Shown here: positions 1 to 12,261 of the stretch, in pieces
Numbering within the stretch: the stretch's first letter is position 1
How the letters are laid out: each line of letters opens with the position of its first letter
Source of the DNA: Tanypteryx hageni
Lineage: Eukaryota > Arthropoda > Insecta > Odonata > Petaluridae
Assembly: GCA_028673005.1 (NCBI GenBank)
Contig: CM054115.1
Location: 59,956,907-60,020,906 of the forward strand
Direction: 5' to 3'
Length of the DNA: 64,000 nt
Position numbers and translations under genes: made by a program
The notes under the pieces: model-generated
What the model was told of the DNA's origin: nothing
The model's input: only the letters and a program-made list of their open reading frames with translations
The model's database searches: none

Positions 1-982
1 CTCGAGCCGTATGTGGCCTGGAGTGCAGAATAAAGAGAGATAAACTCACGAGTTTTGCGGAGAGGGAAATAATGGTGGAATAGGGAGTAGAGAGAGAGAG
101 GAAAATAATGAGGAAGGTCAAAGTTGATGCGTAAGGAGAAGGAGAGAGGTTTTCGCTTGCGTTCGCCCGTGTGATGTGACCAGGGTCTCCTTTTGGGGGA
201 TGGTATACTAACTCGTTCCCCTCTTTCATTCGCTTTTTCCAAGCACCACCACGTCCTTTCTTAGCGTCCTTCTTCTTTTCTTTTCCGATGTCTCTCACCC
301 TGGCAGATATGCTTTTGATTCGACTTTATTTCCTGTCCGAGCCATTATAAAAATATATCACCGGTATTTTTTATTTTCCTTTGAGTTACGTTGTGTGGAC
401 CTCTGGTTAATTTGACCTTATAAGTTTTCTCTATGCGAAGTAGGTCGAGCGAGTTTAAGTTGCGTATCTGTCATTTCGACGACGACGTAGTGGAGACTCT
501 TTCAGGTTCGGTTTTTATTTGTATCGGGAGAGAGAGAAATTGTAGGATGAATTTTCGCCATGGAATGGACTCGAATCTGGCAGAGGGAGACTAAATTCAA
601 ATGTTTTTTATTTTTTATTCAACGTCTTCTAATTTTTAGGTAAAGAAGAACGTTATACATTTTAAAAATATAGAAAGCAGTGAAACTTGTCTCCAAAATT
701 TAATAGCATTGGTAATTGACCAGTTTGGAAGTTTAAAGGGCAGCTGGTCTCTGTCATTCGGGCCCCATTTCATAATTAGGCTAATTATCCTGTATAATTG
801 ATTTCAGTAAATAGAATTTTTCGTTAACGTATTCTCTCCAACTTAGAACATTATATTTTTAATGTATTTGTTGTTTTATTCTTTCGTTCTTCGCAGAAGA
901 ATTTTCTTATTATTAACTCTGGAAAAGTAATTTTCAGTAACACTAAGATACCCTACGTTATTTATAGAATTAAATGAATTAT
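1..982. other. gene-free stretch, no recognisable feature
   Basis: AT-rich unique-looking DNA with a short GA-rich patch at about 55-150. I see no exon with convincing splice sites, no RNA gene and no inverted repeat. Confidence 0.5.
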
Positions 983-1690
983 AAAAAATCTGACTTGGTC
1001 ACCATACCTGTAGTATTTCTAAAAATTCCAAATCGGTTAAATGATAATAAATAATAAGGAACTGCAAGAAAATTTTTGACTTTACAAAGAACAGAAATAA
1101 ACTCAAACCATAGCCTTCTGATATTGGATATAGCCACGAAGCTCCAACAATAAAGAAAATAAAAAGGAGCGTTGCTAAGACGTCACTAAGCGTAAAGTGT
1201 TTAGAATAGTCGCCGGTAGGTGGTGTGGTGGTGGCAGATAAAAACTAGTTTTAAGATATCTCTTAGACAATACATTATATTAGAAAATATTTCAAACAAA
1301 CGTTTTAGAAAATTAACTTTCCTACATTGTATATTCCAGTAAATGTTTACGTATATAAAATATTAAAGCAAACATTTCAAAACATCGGATAAGTGACAAA
1401 AGTAAACTTCCATTTCCGTTTGACCGATTTTTACCAAAAACTTAACAACTCCCACCCCTTTAACAAAAATGTCAAATATAAAATTTCGCGTTGACCTGAT
1501 TAATAGTTTTTGAGTTATGGCACCCAAAAAATTACTATCACATACACACAGGCAAACAAACATCATCGAGAAAATGGTCGAAATGTGTTAAGGGATCTCA
1601 AAACGTGTATTTTCGTTGAAATCTCGAAATCGGTTTTTTTTTAATGAAAACAACAGGTTCTTGCCCCTGTAATATACATGGAGAAAATGA
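983..1690. repeat. dispersed repeat family A, copy 1 (LINE-3'-end-like)
   Basis: This block recurs at 14421-15120 in the same orientation, clearly similar over nearly its whole length. Shared landmarks are the segment around 'gccttctgatattggatat' (1112-1131), 'aggagcgttgctaa' (1166-1179), 'tcgccggtaggtggtgtgg' (1210-1228), 'tgattaatagtttttgagtta' near 1497-1517 (shown in part), and a 3' end around 'ttgaaatctcgaaatcgg'. The last part, with 'gagtta', 'cacacag' and 'gaaatctcgaaat' motifs, resembles 3'-terminal segments of arthropod non-LTR retrotransposons as I remember them. That family assignment is unverified. No intact reverse transcriptase frame is present, so the copy is truncated or non-autonomous. 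Confidence 0.75.
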
Positions 1691-4600
1691 AAATGATGTC
1701 TTCAACCTGAATTTTTTGATTTATTGTTATTTTTCTTCTGATAAAACGACCACAAATTATCTAAAATGTAATTGGGTATAATTATTTTTTAAATATCGGC
1801 TTTGATTTGTATGCTATTTATTTTATATTTTATTCCCAAAATATTTTAAACTTATTTAATTTAATTATTTCTATCGGTGATATATTCGCATTTAATCCAG
1901 TGCAGATCATACAGTTTCAAAATTTTCAATTTTTTAGTTTTTAAATAAGATTTTTGACATTTTATTTCGCTTTCAGTTCAACTATATATTTACATCAACA
2001 TTGAATGAGAAGAAAAATCCTCTCTAGTGAATGGGTAATTTTCGTATGGTTTCGCTTACCGTTTTTATAATACCTCCTCATAAATTATCATTTCGTAGCG
2101 TAAAACCTTAAAAGGGGATTTTTAGCGTTAGCTTTAAACGTTGCTATAGATCTTATGGCGTAATTAAAGTATAACTGGCATTTATGCTGAAATATTTATT
2201 CACATCCTCGCGAGCTTTCGTTTTGTCTCCAGTTTTAATATTTTATTTCCCAATTCGTTCTCCTTGGTCCTTTTGGTCATTATTACCTCATCTGTTTCGG
2301 CCGATTCTTTGTATTCATCCTTCCGTTTCCTCTACGATATCTTCTCCTGCTTTCACAAAACCATACACAATTTCGAGTCTCTTCCGAAATCCAGGCGGGG
2401 TTTCTGGAGGAAGAATGTCACGAAATTCAAAGAATGGAAGAGAAAGAGAGAGATAGAAAAGTGAAGCCGTGCCCACTGTAAGCTTCTACGACATCTAACA
2501 ATGCATTCGTGCCCTGAGAAAATGAAATTCCTGGGAGAAAGGGAGAAAAATTCACGGAGACCTGCACTTTCAAGGAGTAAGGGAGAAGAAAGAGAGAGAG
2601 AGTGGTCTGTCCATGTCCCATCTTGTTCCCTTTGAAGATTATTCCATTCGATAGGTGAAAAGGTTGTAATAGTAATGGTCGAATAACTTTAGGGTTTTTT
2701 TATAAGGAGAAGAAGGATATTGGCAAAAGAAAAGGGAAGTTCGAGAGAATATGGATGGAGGTGTCGGTAGGGAGGATTATCCTATATGAGGTTTATGGAA
2801 AAAAAGATGGTCTTAAATATTAGAAATAATTGTAATAAAAAGCCTTTTATTATTGATTGAACGTCATTCCTTAGTTTTTTCGTGTCGGTTTGAGTTTTAA
2901 AGAAAGAAGTTAATATTTTAACAGAGTGAAATTTTAAAATTGAAAGATTATTAGTCTGGACTTTAAACACCAATTACAATGTGACGCGGGTTATTTTGCA
3001 TGTAGGCATAAGTTAAAATAATGGCATTTGATGAATATGCGCATGTGCTGTAAATCATCTAAGCTATAATCAGGTGTCCAAGAATTGCTCAACGTGAACA
3101 ATACACGAAGAGAAATTTAGTGATAAAATTTTTAAAAATTTATTTTAACCACTCATTCATAGAAAAATAGTTTTACAATGAATAGTGCTAAATTTTACTG
3201 TAATTTCCACAAATAATTTCTTCAAGAGAAATTTACCAATACAATTCAACTTGTATACAATAAGATTTTTAAATTATTTGTTAAAGCATTGATGTATTAA
3301 GTTAATATCTCTTAAATGATTTAAAAATTTCAGAAATTGTTTACATAACCCAACATTCTTACTCTTTATCAACGAAATTTATAACCAGAGTTTTAAAAAG
3401 AAATTATTTGATTTAATTACAGTTAAAAATTTTTAATTGGTTATCTTTTGAAATTAGATCATGCTAAACATCCGCGTAAATTAAAATTACTTTGTACAAA
3501 TTAAAAACTACTAACATTTATGGAGATCTAGTGACTACTTTATCGGTGAATTTTTTTTTTAATTTTCGCTAGGGATAGGTCATTACTGAAAAATGACGTT
3601 TCTAATCAACGCGATCTGTATATTTCCCTAACAATAATGCTGTTCAATCAACGCGACTACAAAAATCTTTTCAAGCCCGAATATTCAGAGAAGAATAAAT
3701 CGTCCATTTCTCACATACATAATTTTACAAATTTTAAAGCGCTTCAAAAAAATTAAATCATATTTAAAATAACAATCGCGTTAATTGCCACTCCACGAAA
3801 ACAAAAAGTTGTTTTACAGTATTTCAGACGTGTATCAACTACAGGAGCACGCACAGGACGTGAAGCACGTTATTCGAATAATTCATAGGCACATTTCTCT
3901 CGGGTTTAATAAAAGAAAATAGAGATGCCTCTCCGCGGAGCCATAGTCATTGTCTCCGGCGAAATATCGGGGCCGCTCTTATGTTTTTTCGTATATGTGG
4001 CGCTCATGCGAGGGCAACGTTAAATAGGGTCGGCATACGCGAATAACGCGAGGAGCACGTAAATATTTGCACGAATAAGACCGACGCAGAAAAAAATCGC
4101 ACGCAAATATTAACGCCAATCTTGGCACTTAATCTACTCGCGTAGGCCCCATATCCATTATCTCGACTCGGAAAAAAAAGAAATTTCGAAACACAGGGTT
4201 TCGTGTTTATTTTTTGTCTCCGCCCGTTCCTTCTCTTCGGTTCGGCGAATAATGTCACGAACCGCCTATCTTCTTTGCTTCACTCCTCCTGAACACACGC
4301 ATGAACCCATATTTTCGTTCTCCTCCATCTCAATGCCAATATTAGTCATCCTTTAAACAATTCCCTTCTCGGCGTAATGGAAATATAATCGAAAAAATTG
4401 AGAGGTCGCCCAGCAAGCTATATCGATTCTTTCAATTCCCCCATATTTCTGTTTGACGGGATTTCAACCTTCCCTAAGGGATGAAGAGGGAAGGGGAATG
4501 GGGAGGAAAGAATGGGAGAGGGGGAAAGAGTTGGAGAGATCCCTTTTTCCCTGACACAGACGCGGAACGCGACGCTCGATCCTCTCTCCTCCTCCCAACC

Positions 4601-5780
4601 GCGACGCACGGCCTAACCCATCTCTGCCACGGAATTGAAACCTTAAATTGGTTCGCCCAGAATATTCGTGGCTTTGATTTTTCGATCTTTTTTTGTTTTA
4701 TATGGGACGGTCGAAGGAGAGGAGAGAGTAATTTCGATTTAAGCTCCCGTCAACTCTGGAGGATACTCTACGGTTGGATTTTATTTCTTTTTCCCCGTCT
4801 CCCTCTTTCTCCGTGTGTTTGATTAATGCGGCATGGGTGAGATTCCGCAGCTAAGTGGAGTCATTTATGGAGTGTTTGAGATGTTCATTCGTTATGCGGA
4901 AGATCTCGACTGTCTTCTTTTTTTGGGTCTCTCCGCAAGAGAACTTTTATTTCCAAGTCCGGTTTCAATTTCCCTGTAAATCTTGAGCGATGCAACATTG
5001 CTTTGTTCAATTTGGCGTTTAATTTTTGTATCTATTGTCATTTTTTCTATTGGATCACATATGATAATTTCTGACTGATTATGGCTTTATTTCAGTTTAT
5101 ATGAGTGATAATTAGGGCGAGAAAGAAAGAATAAATTTTATGGCACTGGAATTATAAATAATTCGGTTGAACATAATATCATGAAAATCTCAAAGAAAAT
5201 TGGCCTTTGAACCATTTTTATTATTTTGTGATGACTGGCTTCAAACCAAATACATTTTCTGAGACAAAATCTCCTCTAAAATTAAAAAAACTGTCGTGGT
5301 TAAATTTATGCTGCTTTTGGTTGCAGTGCTGATGCTTTAAAGTTGTGGTGGTTGAAAAAAGTTAATCATTATAAATGAAAGAAGAAAACTGAAGTGTTTT
5401 AACTTTTCTTTGAGATACAACAACACATAGAAGGATCCTTGTGAGATGCAATTACTAAAGTTGTTATAGGTCTAAGATTAAGTAATCTACGATCAGATTT
5501 AAAGTGTTTGGAGGCGATTTGATCCTGACAGTATATAGTATATCGATATAAACAATTATAGTTATTTATTAGTAAAACGTTATGAAAATTTCCATACACT
5601 CCAGTAGATTACCCAGACGAAACAGCATATTTGTCGCAAAAAATCATCTGCTTAAAAATTGAAAAAATGTACCAAATTCTGTTTACTGTGCAGCCCAAAA
5701 TACTTGCGATTTTTGAAGATGCAAGTCTAGCTCTAGTATTTCGAAAATAAATACTGAATCAATTCGGCTGGCGATAGAAC
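1691..5780. other. gene-free stretch
   Basis: AT-rich sequence with GA-rich patches at about 2390-2780 and 4480-4560. It holds several frames of 60-110 codons that are Ser/Leu-rich or low-complexity, without splice context or initiation context. 3930-3985 and 4010-4260 are locally CpG-richer but show no convincing coding pattern. Nothing is supported here. Confidence 0.45.
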
Positions 5781-5789
5781 GAATTCCGC

Positions 5790-7240
5790 GGATCCGTAAA
5801 GATAAAAGAGAAGAAGAGTGAAGAGAGAGAGAAGGAGAAGACGGAAAAACTAGAAAATTTCCGAGCTTATCCCAGAGCTACAGTTAGGTCGAACAAATAC
5901 GCCTCGAAGAGAGAAAAAATAAAAGTTCTCTTCAACAGCGCATTTACCACCGCTAGGAAAAATAAAAAAAGAAGTTCGACGAGAAAAAAGAACGATTAAA
6001 CCCTACTCCCGGCGTAGGATTAAAGTAGAGAGCAACTTATTGGAACCTCTTTCTTCACCTCCCGCTTTTTTTTCTCTTCATCCACGCGGAAGTCAAACAT
6101 TTCGGGCGGTGGAACCGAATCAAGATTGGAAGTTAGGGATAGGAGGGAGTTGGCAAGGAGGATGAAGGGAAGGAGAGGTGTATCAGAATGCTCGGCAACG
6201 ACTCACACACATACACGCGTAGGATGTTCTCATCGATTTCGCATCCAGGAATTTAATTTCGGGGGAAAATTTTTAAAGGCGTTATTTTTTTAATGAAAAC
6301 ACCCTTTTTTCAATAATTTCTCATAATTATCCATATGCAATGCTATAAAATTTAGAAAGAAACATTAATTTTAAAAGCAACAATGATATCTGTGCCTGAA
6401 ATTGCTGGTTGTTTGAAACTTTCGTGGTGCCAAATGCCCAGATACTACCACCTTGTGTGTGCCACTGGTTTTTATTGATGAATATTCTGGGCGAATGCCG
6501 CGCTAACGCGAGTGCCTAGTGCGCGCATGCGTGTGTGTGTATCTTTGTGCATAGCGCTGCTGAAGATCGTATAAAGGCATGGTTTAGGGTTCTGTGGGTT
6601 AGAAAATAGGGAAAGAGAGCACGATATAAAGTTTAGATCCGATGTGTGAGTGGAAGGAGGTTTTAAGGGTTTGGTTGGGAAGTGCAATAATGGAGACTCC
6701 AATACTCTTGTTTGAGCACGGAGGAGAGGCAGAGACTGGTTTTTGAAGAGGGCGGGTGGGTGAATTTCGGCGGGAGGGAGTGGGTTGATAAAAAGTGGAG
6801 AGAATCGTGGGGATGGAATGGAATTCTCACTTTGGGTGGAAACGGTGGGAAGGAGAGGAACGGTATCAGGATAGAAATGAGGAAAGGTGGTGGGGAAAGT
6901 GTGGGTTAGGGGGAGGTTTTGGAGTGTGTGCTAAAAGTGGAGCGGTGTAGGGTAGATCGGAGGGAGAGGTTGAGAGAAGGAATGGGTGTAAGATGGAATT
7001 GGTATGGGTTTGAAACTCGTGGAGTTGTGTGTTCGAGGCGGGGGAGGGCGGAGAGGAATCAAGGAACGAGGGGAAGGAGAGAAAAGAAACCACTTTCGAA
7101 AAGAATACCAGAGGAATAAAAATTGAAGGGAGAAAAGCGGTCAGGAAACGGAAAATGGTGGACGCGTAGGTTGGATAGAAAGAGAGCGAAAAAAGAGGTT
7201 TTTTTTCTCCTCCATGTGTCGAAGAGTGGGCGCTTAAAAC
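5790..7240. repeat. polypurine-rich tracts
   Basis: The + strand is strongly purine-biased (GA-rich) at about 5800-6180 and 6600-7210, with little simple periodicity. The same character recurs at 8430-8770, 18090-18450, 19200-19500, 34180-35060, 37200-37710, 42290-42990, 45240-46270 and 62450-62780. Open frames here (Arg/Glu/Gly-rich on the + strand, Ser/Pro/Leu-rich on the - strand) reflect composition rather than genes. Confidence 0.7.
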
Positions 7241-8007
7241 GAGGAAGGCGAAGAGTTTGGTCGGTTTGATGATGCGGCTTTATAAAGAAGCCGCAGCGAC
7301 TCGCTCGGTGATGTACGAGCTCTCTAGGGAGTTAATGAAAATCATTCTGCGTGGAAAGAGAGAGGTGTCGTCGAGAAGTCATTACGACGACACAAATTCT
7401 TGGTCGACGCGTGTGCGAGATGCGTTTCATCTTCGAATTCATCCACTTTATTTGATTTCTGTGTCGTCGTAACTTTTGCGATAAACTTATATTGCTCTCC
7501 CTTCTCCCCTGGGCTGTTTACAATGCTGCATCTTTAATTAAATAGAAAAGATCGAGTTTTATAAGTTGATAGCATCAACATTTACCTTTAACTGATATAG
7601 AATTGATGGCCCTCGTTGCTTCGATGAAATCCATTTTCGTTGTATGTACATTACAGTATTATTATTTGTCATTAATTTCAGTCGGCTAATATGACGCCTC
7701 TGCCAAATTATCATCGTCATATCTTTGCGGGATAAATTTGGTGTTATCTATTACTACGGTGGAGTCGTCACGGTTATGTGGTTCATTTTTCTCAAAAAAT
7801 ATGTTTATTAAAAATTTTCAAAAAAGGGAAAGAATTCGTGGCCATAAAAATGCTTTAGGTATATCATTAAAAATAATTTTAGCGATGGATATATTGAGTG
7901 TAAAAGATCACCCGGTTTGTAGCTACGATTGTGAAATTAAGTTTTTTTTGCGTTTAAACGCGACGAATAAATTTCCTGATTTCATGAGTTACCCAATATC
8001 CGAGTAG

Positions 8008-8340
8008 TATTTTAAAAGTAATCGCCCTTAGTAAATTGTTATTAGCGCGTTTTTTAAATGCGCTTATGGGATTACTTTGGTGCCGGTCTGTCTGTGCATA
8101 TGTTTAAATTGAAATTGTGAGAAAACCGTGAACTACAGAGGTGAAACCTGGAGGGTATATCTCTGTAGTGCCGTCTGTGGTTCTTTCTAATCCATGGATA
8201 AAACTACTCCTTTCTAAAATATTACACTGTACAGGACAACATTGGTATAAGATTATACAGTTGGAAAAATATCTTCCTTTCAATCACGGTATTTTTCACA
8301 GCGATTATTTCATCGTTGTCTTATAAGTTTACACAGTGAG
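8008..8340. repeat. hairpin-led repeat fragment
   Basis: A nested imperfect palindrome lies at about 8018-8075. The outer arms are 'agtaatcgccc' and 'gggattact', and the inner arms are AGCGC / GCGCT around a T/A-rich loop. It is followed by 'ggtctgtctgtgcatatg'. The arrangement of hairpin, then a 'tctgtctgt/tccgtccgt'-like motif, then 'gcatat' parallels the left end of the 57013-58037 element. This suggests a related mobile-element terminus. It is probably a fragment, since no right end is obvious. Confidence 0.35.
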
Positions 8341-8429
8341 AGTGATTCGACGATTGAACCAAAGGAAAACGATCAGAGTAAAACAAAATGATGAAAATGT
8401 GACAGAAAGCCTAGAAGTGCGTAAATGAA

Positions 8430-8770
8430 TATCAAAGGAAATGATAGGTGTGCTCAAAAATACACAGGAAAACATATCTGCGTTGCGTAAGGGGAATGAA
8501 AGATTGAGAAAGAGGTGGAAAAAATAGGGGAGGGTGTGTGTGAGAGAGAAAGACGGGTAGCTGAAAAATGAAGGTAGAGAAAGAGAAAAGAAGAAGAGGA
8601 GCTAAGATAGGCTTCTTATTTGATGGAATCTGAATTGGGGAAGGAGGAAAGGACGAGAAGGAAGAAATATATAAGAAGTGGAGAAAGAGAGAAGTAGTCG
8701 GTTGGTTAGGTTTTTGAATGGCATTGCAGCGGCAGAAGAAGCCGAGGCAATAAAAATGAAATGATTCGGG
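8430..8770. repeat. polypurine tract
   Basis: GA-rich + strand of about 340 bp, immediately followed by a short CT-rich patch at 8805-8850. The long frame on the opposite strand is Ser/Phe/Pro-rich and has the character of a composition artefact. Confidence 0.6.
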
Positions 8771-8850
8771 AGAGCTTTCAGGAGGAAGCAAAGTTTCGGA
8801 AGAAAACCTTGTCTCTCTCTATCTATCTCTCACTTTTCCTCCTCCTCATC

Positions 8851-11300
8851 TACTGCCGCATTCGCCCCAAAGCGTATCCGGAGCTATTTTGTATCTAAGG
8901 TTATTTTACACGGGAACATACATGTATACGTGCGAACTTTACGTAACCGGCGCGTGAGACTTTGCCATGTGGCGTGTACGTTTTTCTCCATTTCCTCGCT
9001 CATCCCTTAGCGAGGACGGAAACTAGGTAGCGCCAGAGTCGACAGAAAAAACGAGTGAACAACACGTCCGTATGCATCCTGCGTGTTTGTTTTGTTAGTT
9101 ATCCTGGCGCGATGGGAATGCTTTCATTTCCTTGACCCTTGAGAGGTCGCGCGGTATTTTGTATTGTATGAGGTCTCGCGAGGTCATTCGGACCCCGTTA
9201 GAAAATCAGGCAGAATATCCAAATTATCAATAGTAATTTCATTTTTTTTCTTTAATTTTATAACAAATGTAAGTAATGCCATAATTTTTTATGAATATAG
9301 CTGCATTTAATAATCGCCTTTTCCTGTGTTGCATACTATGACATGTTCATACAGCGCCATCATCTCAATCTTCATCGGCAGATTCATCGGATTTTTCGCT
9401 GTCTGTGTTTTCTCTAAAAAGTCCACCTCTTTGTCGGTACCGTCTGAACCAGTTATTCCTTCCTCTTCTTCTACTATTACATTTTCCAAAAGAATCTGAA
9501 CCTTTCCTCTTTTCTCGCATCAAATAAACTCATGACAACTCCATACAAGTTATTTGTATGAAACAAATCTCTACTTTCTAGAAAATAATTATTAAAATAA
9601 TGAATATTATGACAAAATTAATCAGCAGACTTAAACGACCTCACTTGAATTGAACCGTATTGTAGCAAAGATTTCCTCTCTACCAGTTCAAAACCCACAA
9701 TCGACGGTTTCCTTGTCGGATATTACAGTTTTAGTTAGTGTGTGGTATATAAACACATCCACGAATTTTGTAGCTGGAATAAGAGCTGACGTCATAGCGG
9801 AAGGGTAAACAAAAGCATTCGGTCTTTCATATTGTGCGCGGTGGACAAAAAGTAATGCGGAAAAAGGAAAACCCCTATAAAAACAATAAACGCTGACTCT
9901 AAAAGTCTCCCATACCTATAAATAAACAGATGGTGAACTCGAGATAAGTTAATGAGGTCTGGAATGAGAGTTAAATATGAGCTTATAAAATTAAGAAAAC
10001 GACCTCTTAAGGGTTAAGAGTGGTAATGGTCTAATTATGCGTCCCGTTTCTTGGAGACAAAACTTATTGTGTGCTTCTGTGGTGTAATTATTTTAAAGGC
10101 AGCGTTACCATATAATTATCTGAAAATGAAGGCGGTTCGTTATAAAGTTAGATTTGAATGTTTGAAGAACTTATAAAATATTATTTCTGGGACGATTCAG
10201 CAACATCACATACTTAAATATGTAATTAATTCAAACTAACCTTTTTCTGTAGAGTAGTAATAATTATATTAGTGGTTTTTATCAGATTGTAGTACTAACT
10301 TTAAAGTATTTTCTTCTATCTCCTCCAGTAAAATTTCTTTTTTAGCCTTTATTAACAGAAATAACAAATTAGACAAAGTGTAATCTCTTTTTGTTAACGT
10401 ATATATTAACCTAAGGTATTTTTTGGCACTCAAAAATCCTTCTTGTGGATTTTTATTAATCTTAACACTTGTGGCTTAAAATACTTTTAATATGTTATAA
10501 TTTTCTTACTGAAATGATAACTTATGCTTAAGTTTTCATCCTTCCGTTATTATTAAAACTCATTCTCTTTGCTGTCTTACAGATGCTGGACTAACATGGG
10601 GCCTAAACTCTTCTTAACCACCTTTTTGTTTCTTTATTACTCAACTTTTTGTTCTCATTCCTGTGATGTGTATGGTGTGGGTGAAGATGAAATTGGTGAC
10701 GTGGTCCACGAAAAATAGTTGTTCTTAGTAGCGTTTGACAGCGCAATATTTCGCCGATCAAGGAAACGATGACAAATCTGCCCAAGGACAGAGAAACCAT
10801 TCGTCTCCTGTTATCGATGTCAGCAGTTCCTCATTACATTTTATAACTAGCGTGAAACTTGGGAAAAACGCATATCTTCACCAATTGATCGAGTGTTGTT
10901 GGATGGTAAAAATTTCTCGATAATTTCAACTCATTACCAAAAGAAGCTCTTTATCGCAATTGAAACCAAACGAATCGTTTTTTCTTTGCTCTCGATCCCG
11001 GCAAATTCCATTAAAAATTTTCAAATGCTGAAATCAGGTTCGCTTTAACTAATTTTTTATTCAAGTTTTCTCGAGGAAATTTTTTGTAACATTTTTCCCA
11101 AGGAAGTTATACTTTCAACAAGAAGGGATAATTAGCCAAAAAATATTTTGTAAGAAAAATCTTAGGATTATACCGGCCACGAATTGTCACACGAGCCACA
11201 GCTTTCGCTGTCTGCGAGTTTGTCCCAATGGACGTCTATTTGAAAAAAAATACACTCGAGTTCTCTATTTTTTGTTTCGGATTCGATTAATACATAAATC
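8851..11300. other. gene-free stretch upstream of the membrane-protein gene
   Basis: AT-rich DNA. A splice-acceptor-like site lies at about 10570-10582 ('gctgtcttacag'), but it is followed within 12 codons or fewer by stops and has no clear donor. The 5' untranslated exon or promoter of the gene at 11645 may lie here, but I cannot locate it. No TATA box is evident at a sensible distance. Confidence 0.4.
9307..9510 (-). pseudogene. possible degraded ORF fragment with acidic stretches
   Basis: On the minus strand a 60-codon frame contains VEEEEGITGSDGTDKEVDF. The overlapping frame downstream reads RENTDSEKSDESADED before a stop. Two adjacent acidic Ser/Asp/Glu-rich stretches in different frames could be a frameshifted remnant of one coding segment, such as the acidic region of a transposase or nuclear protein. 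That is inference. No catalytic motif, splice site or flanking repeat supports a function, and chance is a real alternative. Confidence 0.2.
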
Positions 11301-11644
11301 ATCGCGTGGCAATTTGATTGAATTCAGTTTTGTACGCGCGTTTGCATTGAGTAAACAGTGAAAGTGATCTGCTCCATGGCTATGGCATAAAATGTTTTTC
11401 TAGCGATTGCACTCAGTACAGCCTGATAACAAAACACGCCATGCACAAATCTCGAGCAAAAGTTCGTCCCTTGTAATATCGAGAGAGGAAAAAAAGAAAG
11501 AAAAATAAAAGAATTGTTCACATCCATCCGCATTAGAAACATGTCTCCTCCGAACAGCAGCATAGTAACAGTCGAAACTGTCGTTTTAGGCGGCACTAGG
11601 ACTCACGAAAGCCGCCTCCCTTGCCACTTGCCTTTCCTCGAGCC

Positions 11645-12261
11645 ATGGGAATAGTTGTGGTCAAAGCAATGATTAACGCCTCCAAGTTAGATTCACCGAA
11701 GGACGGTTACGGCGGCGGAAGGGGGGTCGGTCACGCCCAGTACGGGAGCTACGACTGGTACGCGTCCGCCGTCCCCGGCGGGGGCATACCACCCGTAAGG
11801 GAGTCTGGGGTCGGCGCGGAGAAAGACGCGGCGCCCTCGCTGTGCCCTCCGGCATGCTGCGCCGCTCTCATCTTCGGCGCCGGAAGCACGGGAGCCGCGG
11901 CTTCCGTGCAGGACGACGACGGCGGCTTCGCGCCCGCCCAGACATACCAACCGGCCCACCAGACCGCTACGGAAGTACGTCTCGACGGCAACGGGGGAGA
12001 GGGGGTGGAGTGTAGGTGCTGCTGTCTGGGCCTACCGCCCGTGGAAGATGTCGGGGACGGGGGGGAGGGAGGGGTAGGGTGCTGCAAGGGGAGGCGGAGG
12101 GGCGGGGGAGGGGGGGGGCGCGGGTGTTGTGACGTCGGTGCCCGGCGGTGAGGAGGACCAGTGCTGTGCCGCGTGGTGTCGCCCTACCATACTCCTCCTC
12201 CTGCTGGTGCTACTTGTGGTGGTATTCGTCCTCATCTCAAGCATCCTGCTATACTTCAACT
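11645..12261 (+). CDS. first coding exon of an unidentified type II single-pass membrane protein; frame broken at a G9 run
   Basis: The start ATG sits in a near-ideal Kozak context (gagccATGG), with an in-frame TAG upstream at 11597. The first frame encodes MGIVVVKAMINASK, then a Gly/Ala/Pro-rich tail with Cys clusters (CPPACC, CRCCCLG, GCCKG), and on its own would stop at 12149-12151. From the G run at 12110-12118 the +1 frame continues as GVVTSVPGGEEDQCCAAWCRP, then a 21-residue hydrophobic helix (12189-12251, ILLLLLVLLVVVFVLISSI plus LL), then YFN. Removing one G from the run joins the two into one ~205-residue exon product. The helix uses varied synonymous codons, as real coding sequence does. 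Arg just before it and its position far from the N terminus favour an N-in/C-out signal anchor. Juxtamembrane Cys could be palmitoylated (inference). The donor is AACT|GTACGT, phase 1, and it fits the microexon at 16348. I do not recognise the family. Type II proteases, transmembrane collagens and TNF-like ligands share this layout, but nothing here selects one. Confidence 0.75.

Noticed and set aside
11673..12259. Minus-strand and third-frame open frames overlapping exon 1
   Set aside because: High GC content makes stops rare in all frames. Kozak context, the transmembrane helix and splice phase support only the + strand reading described.
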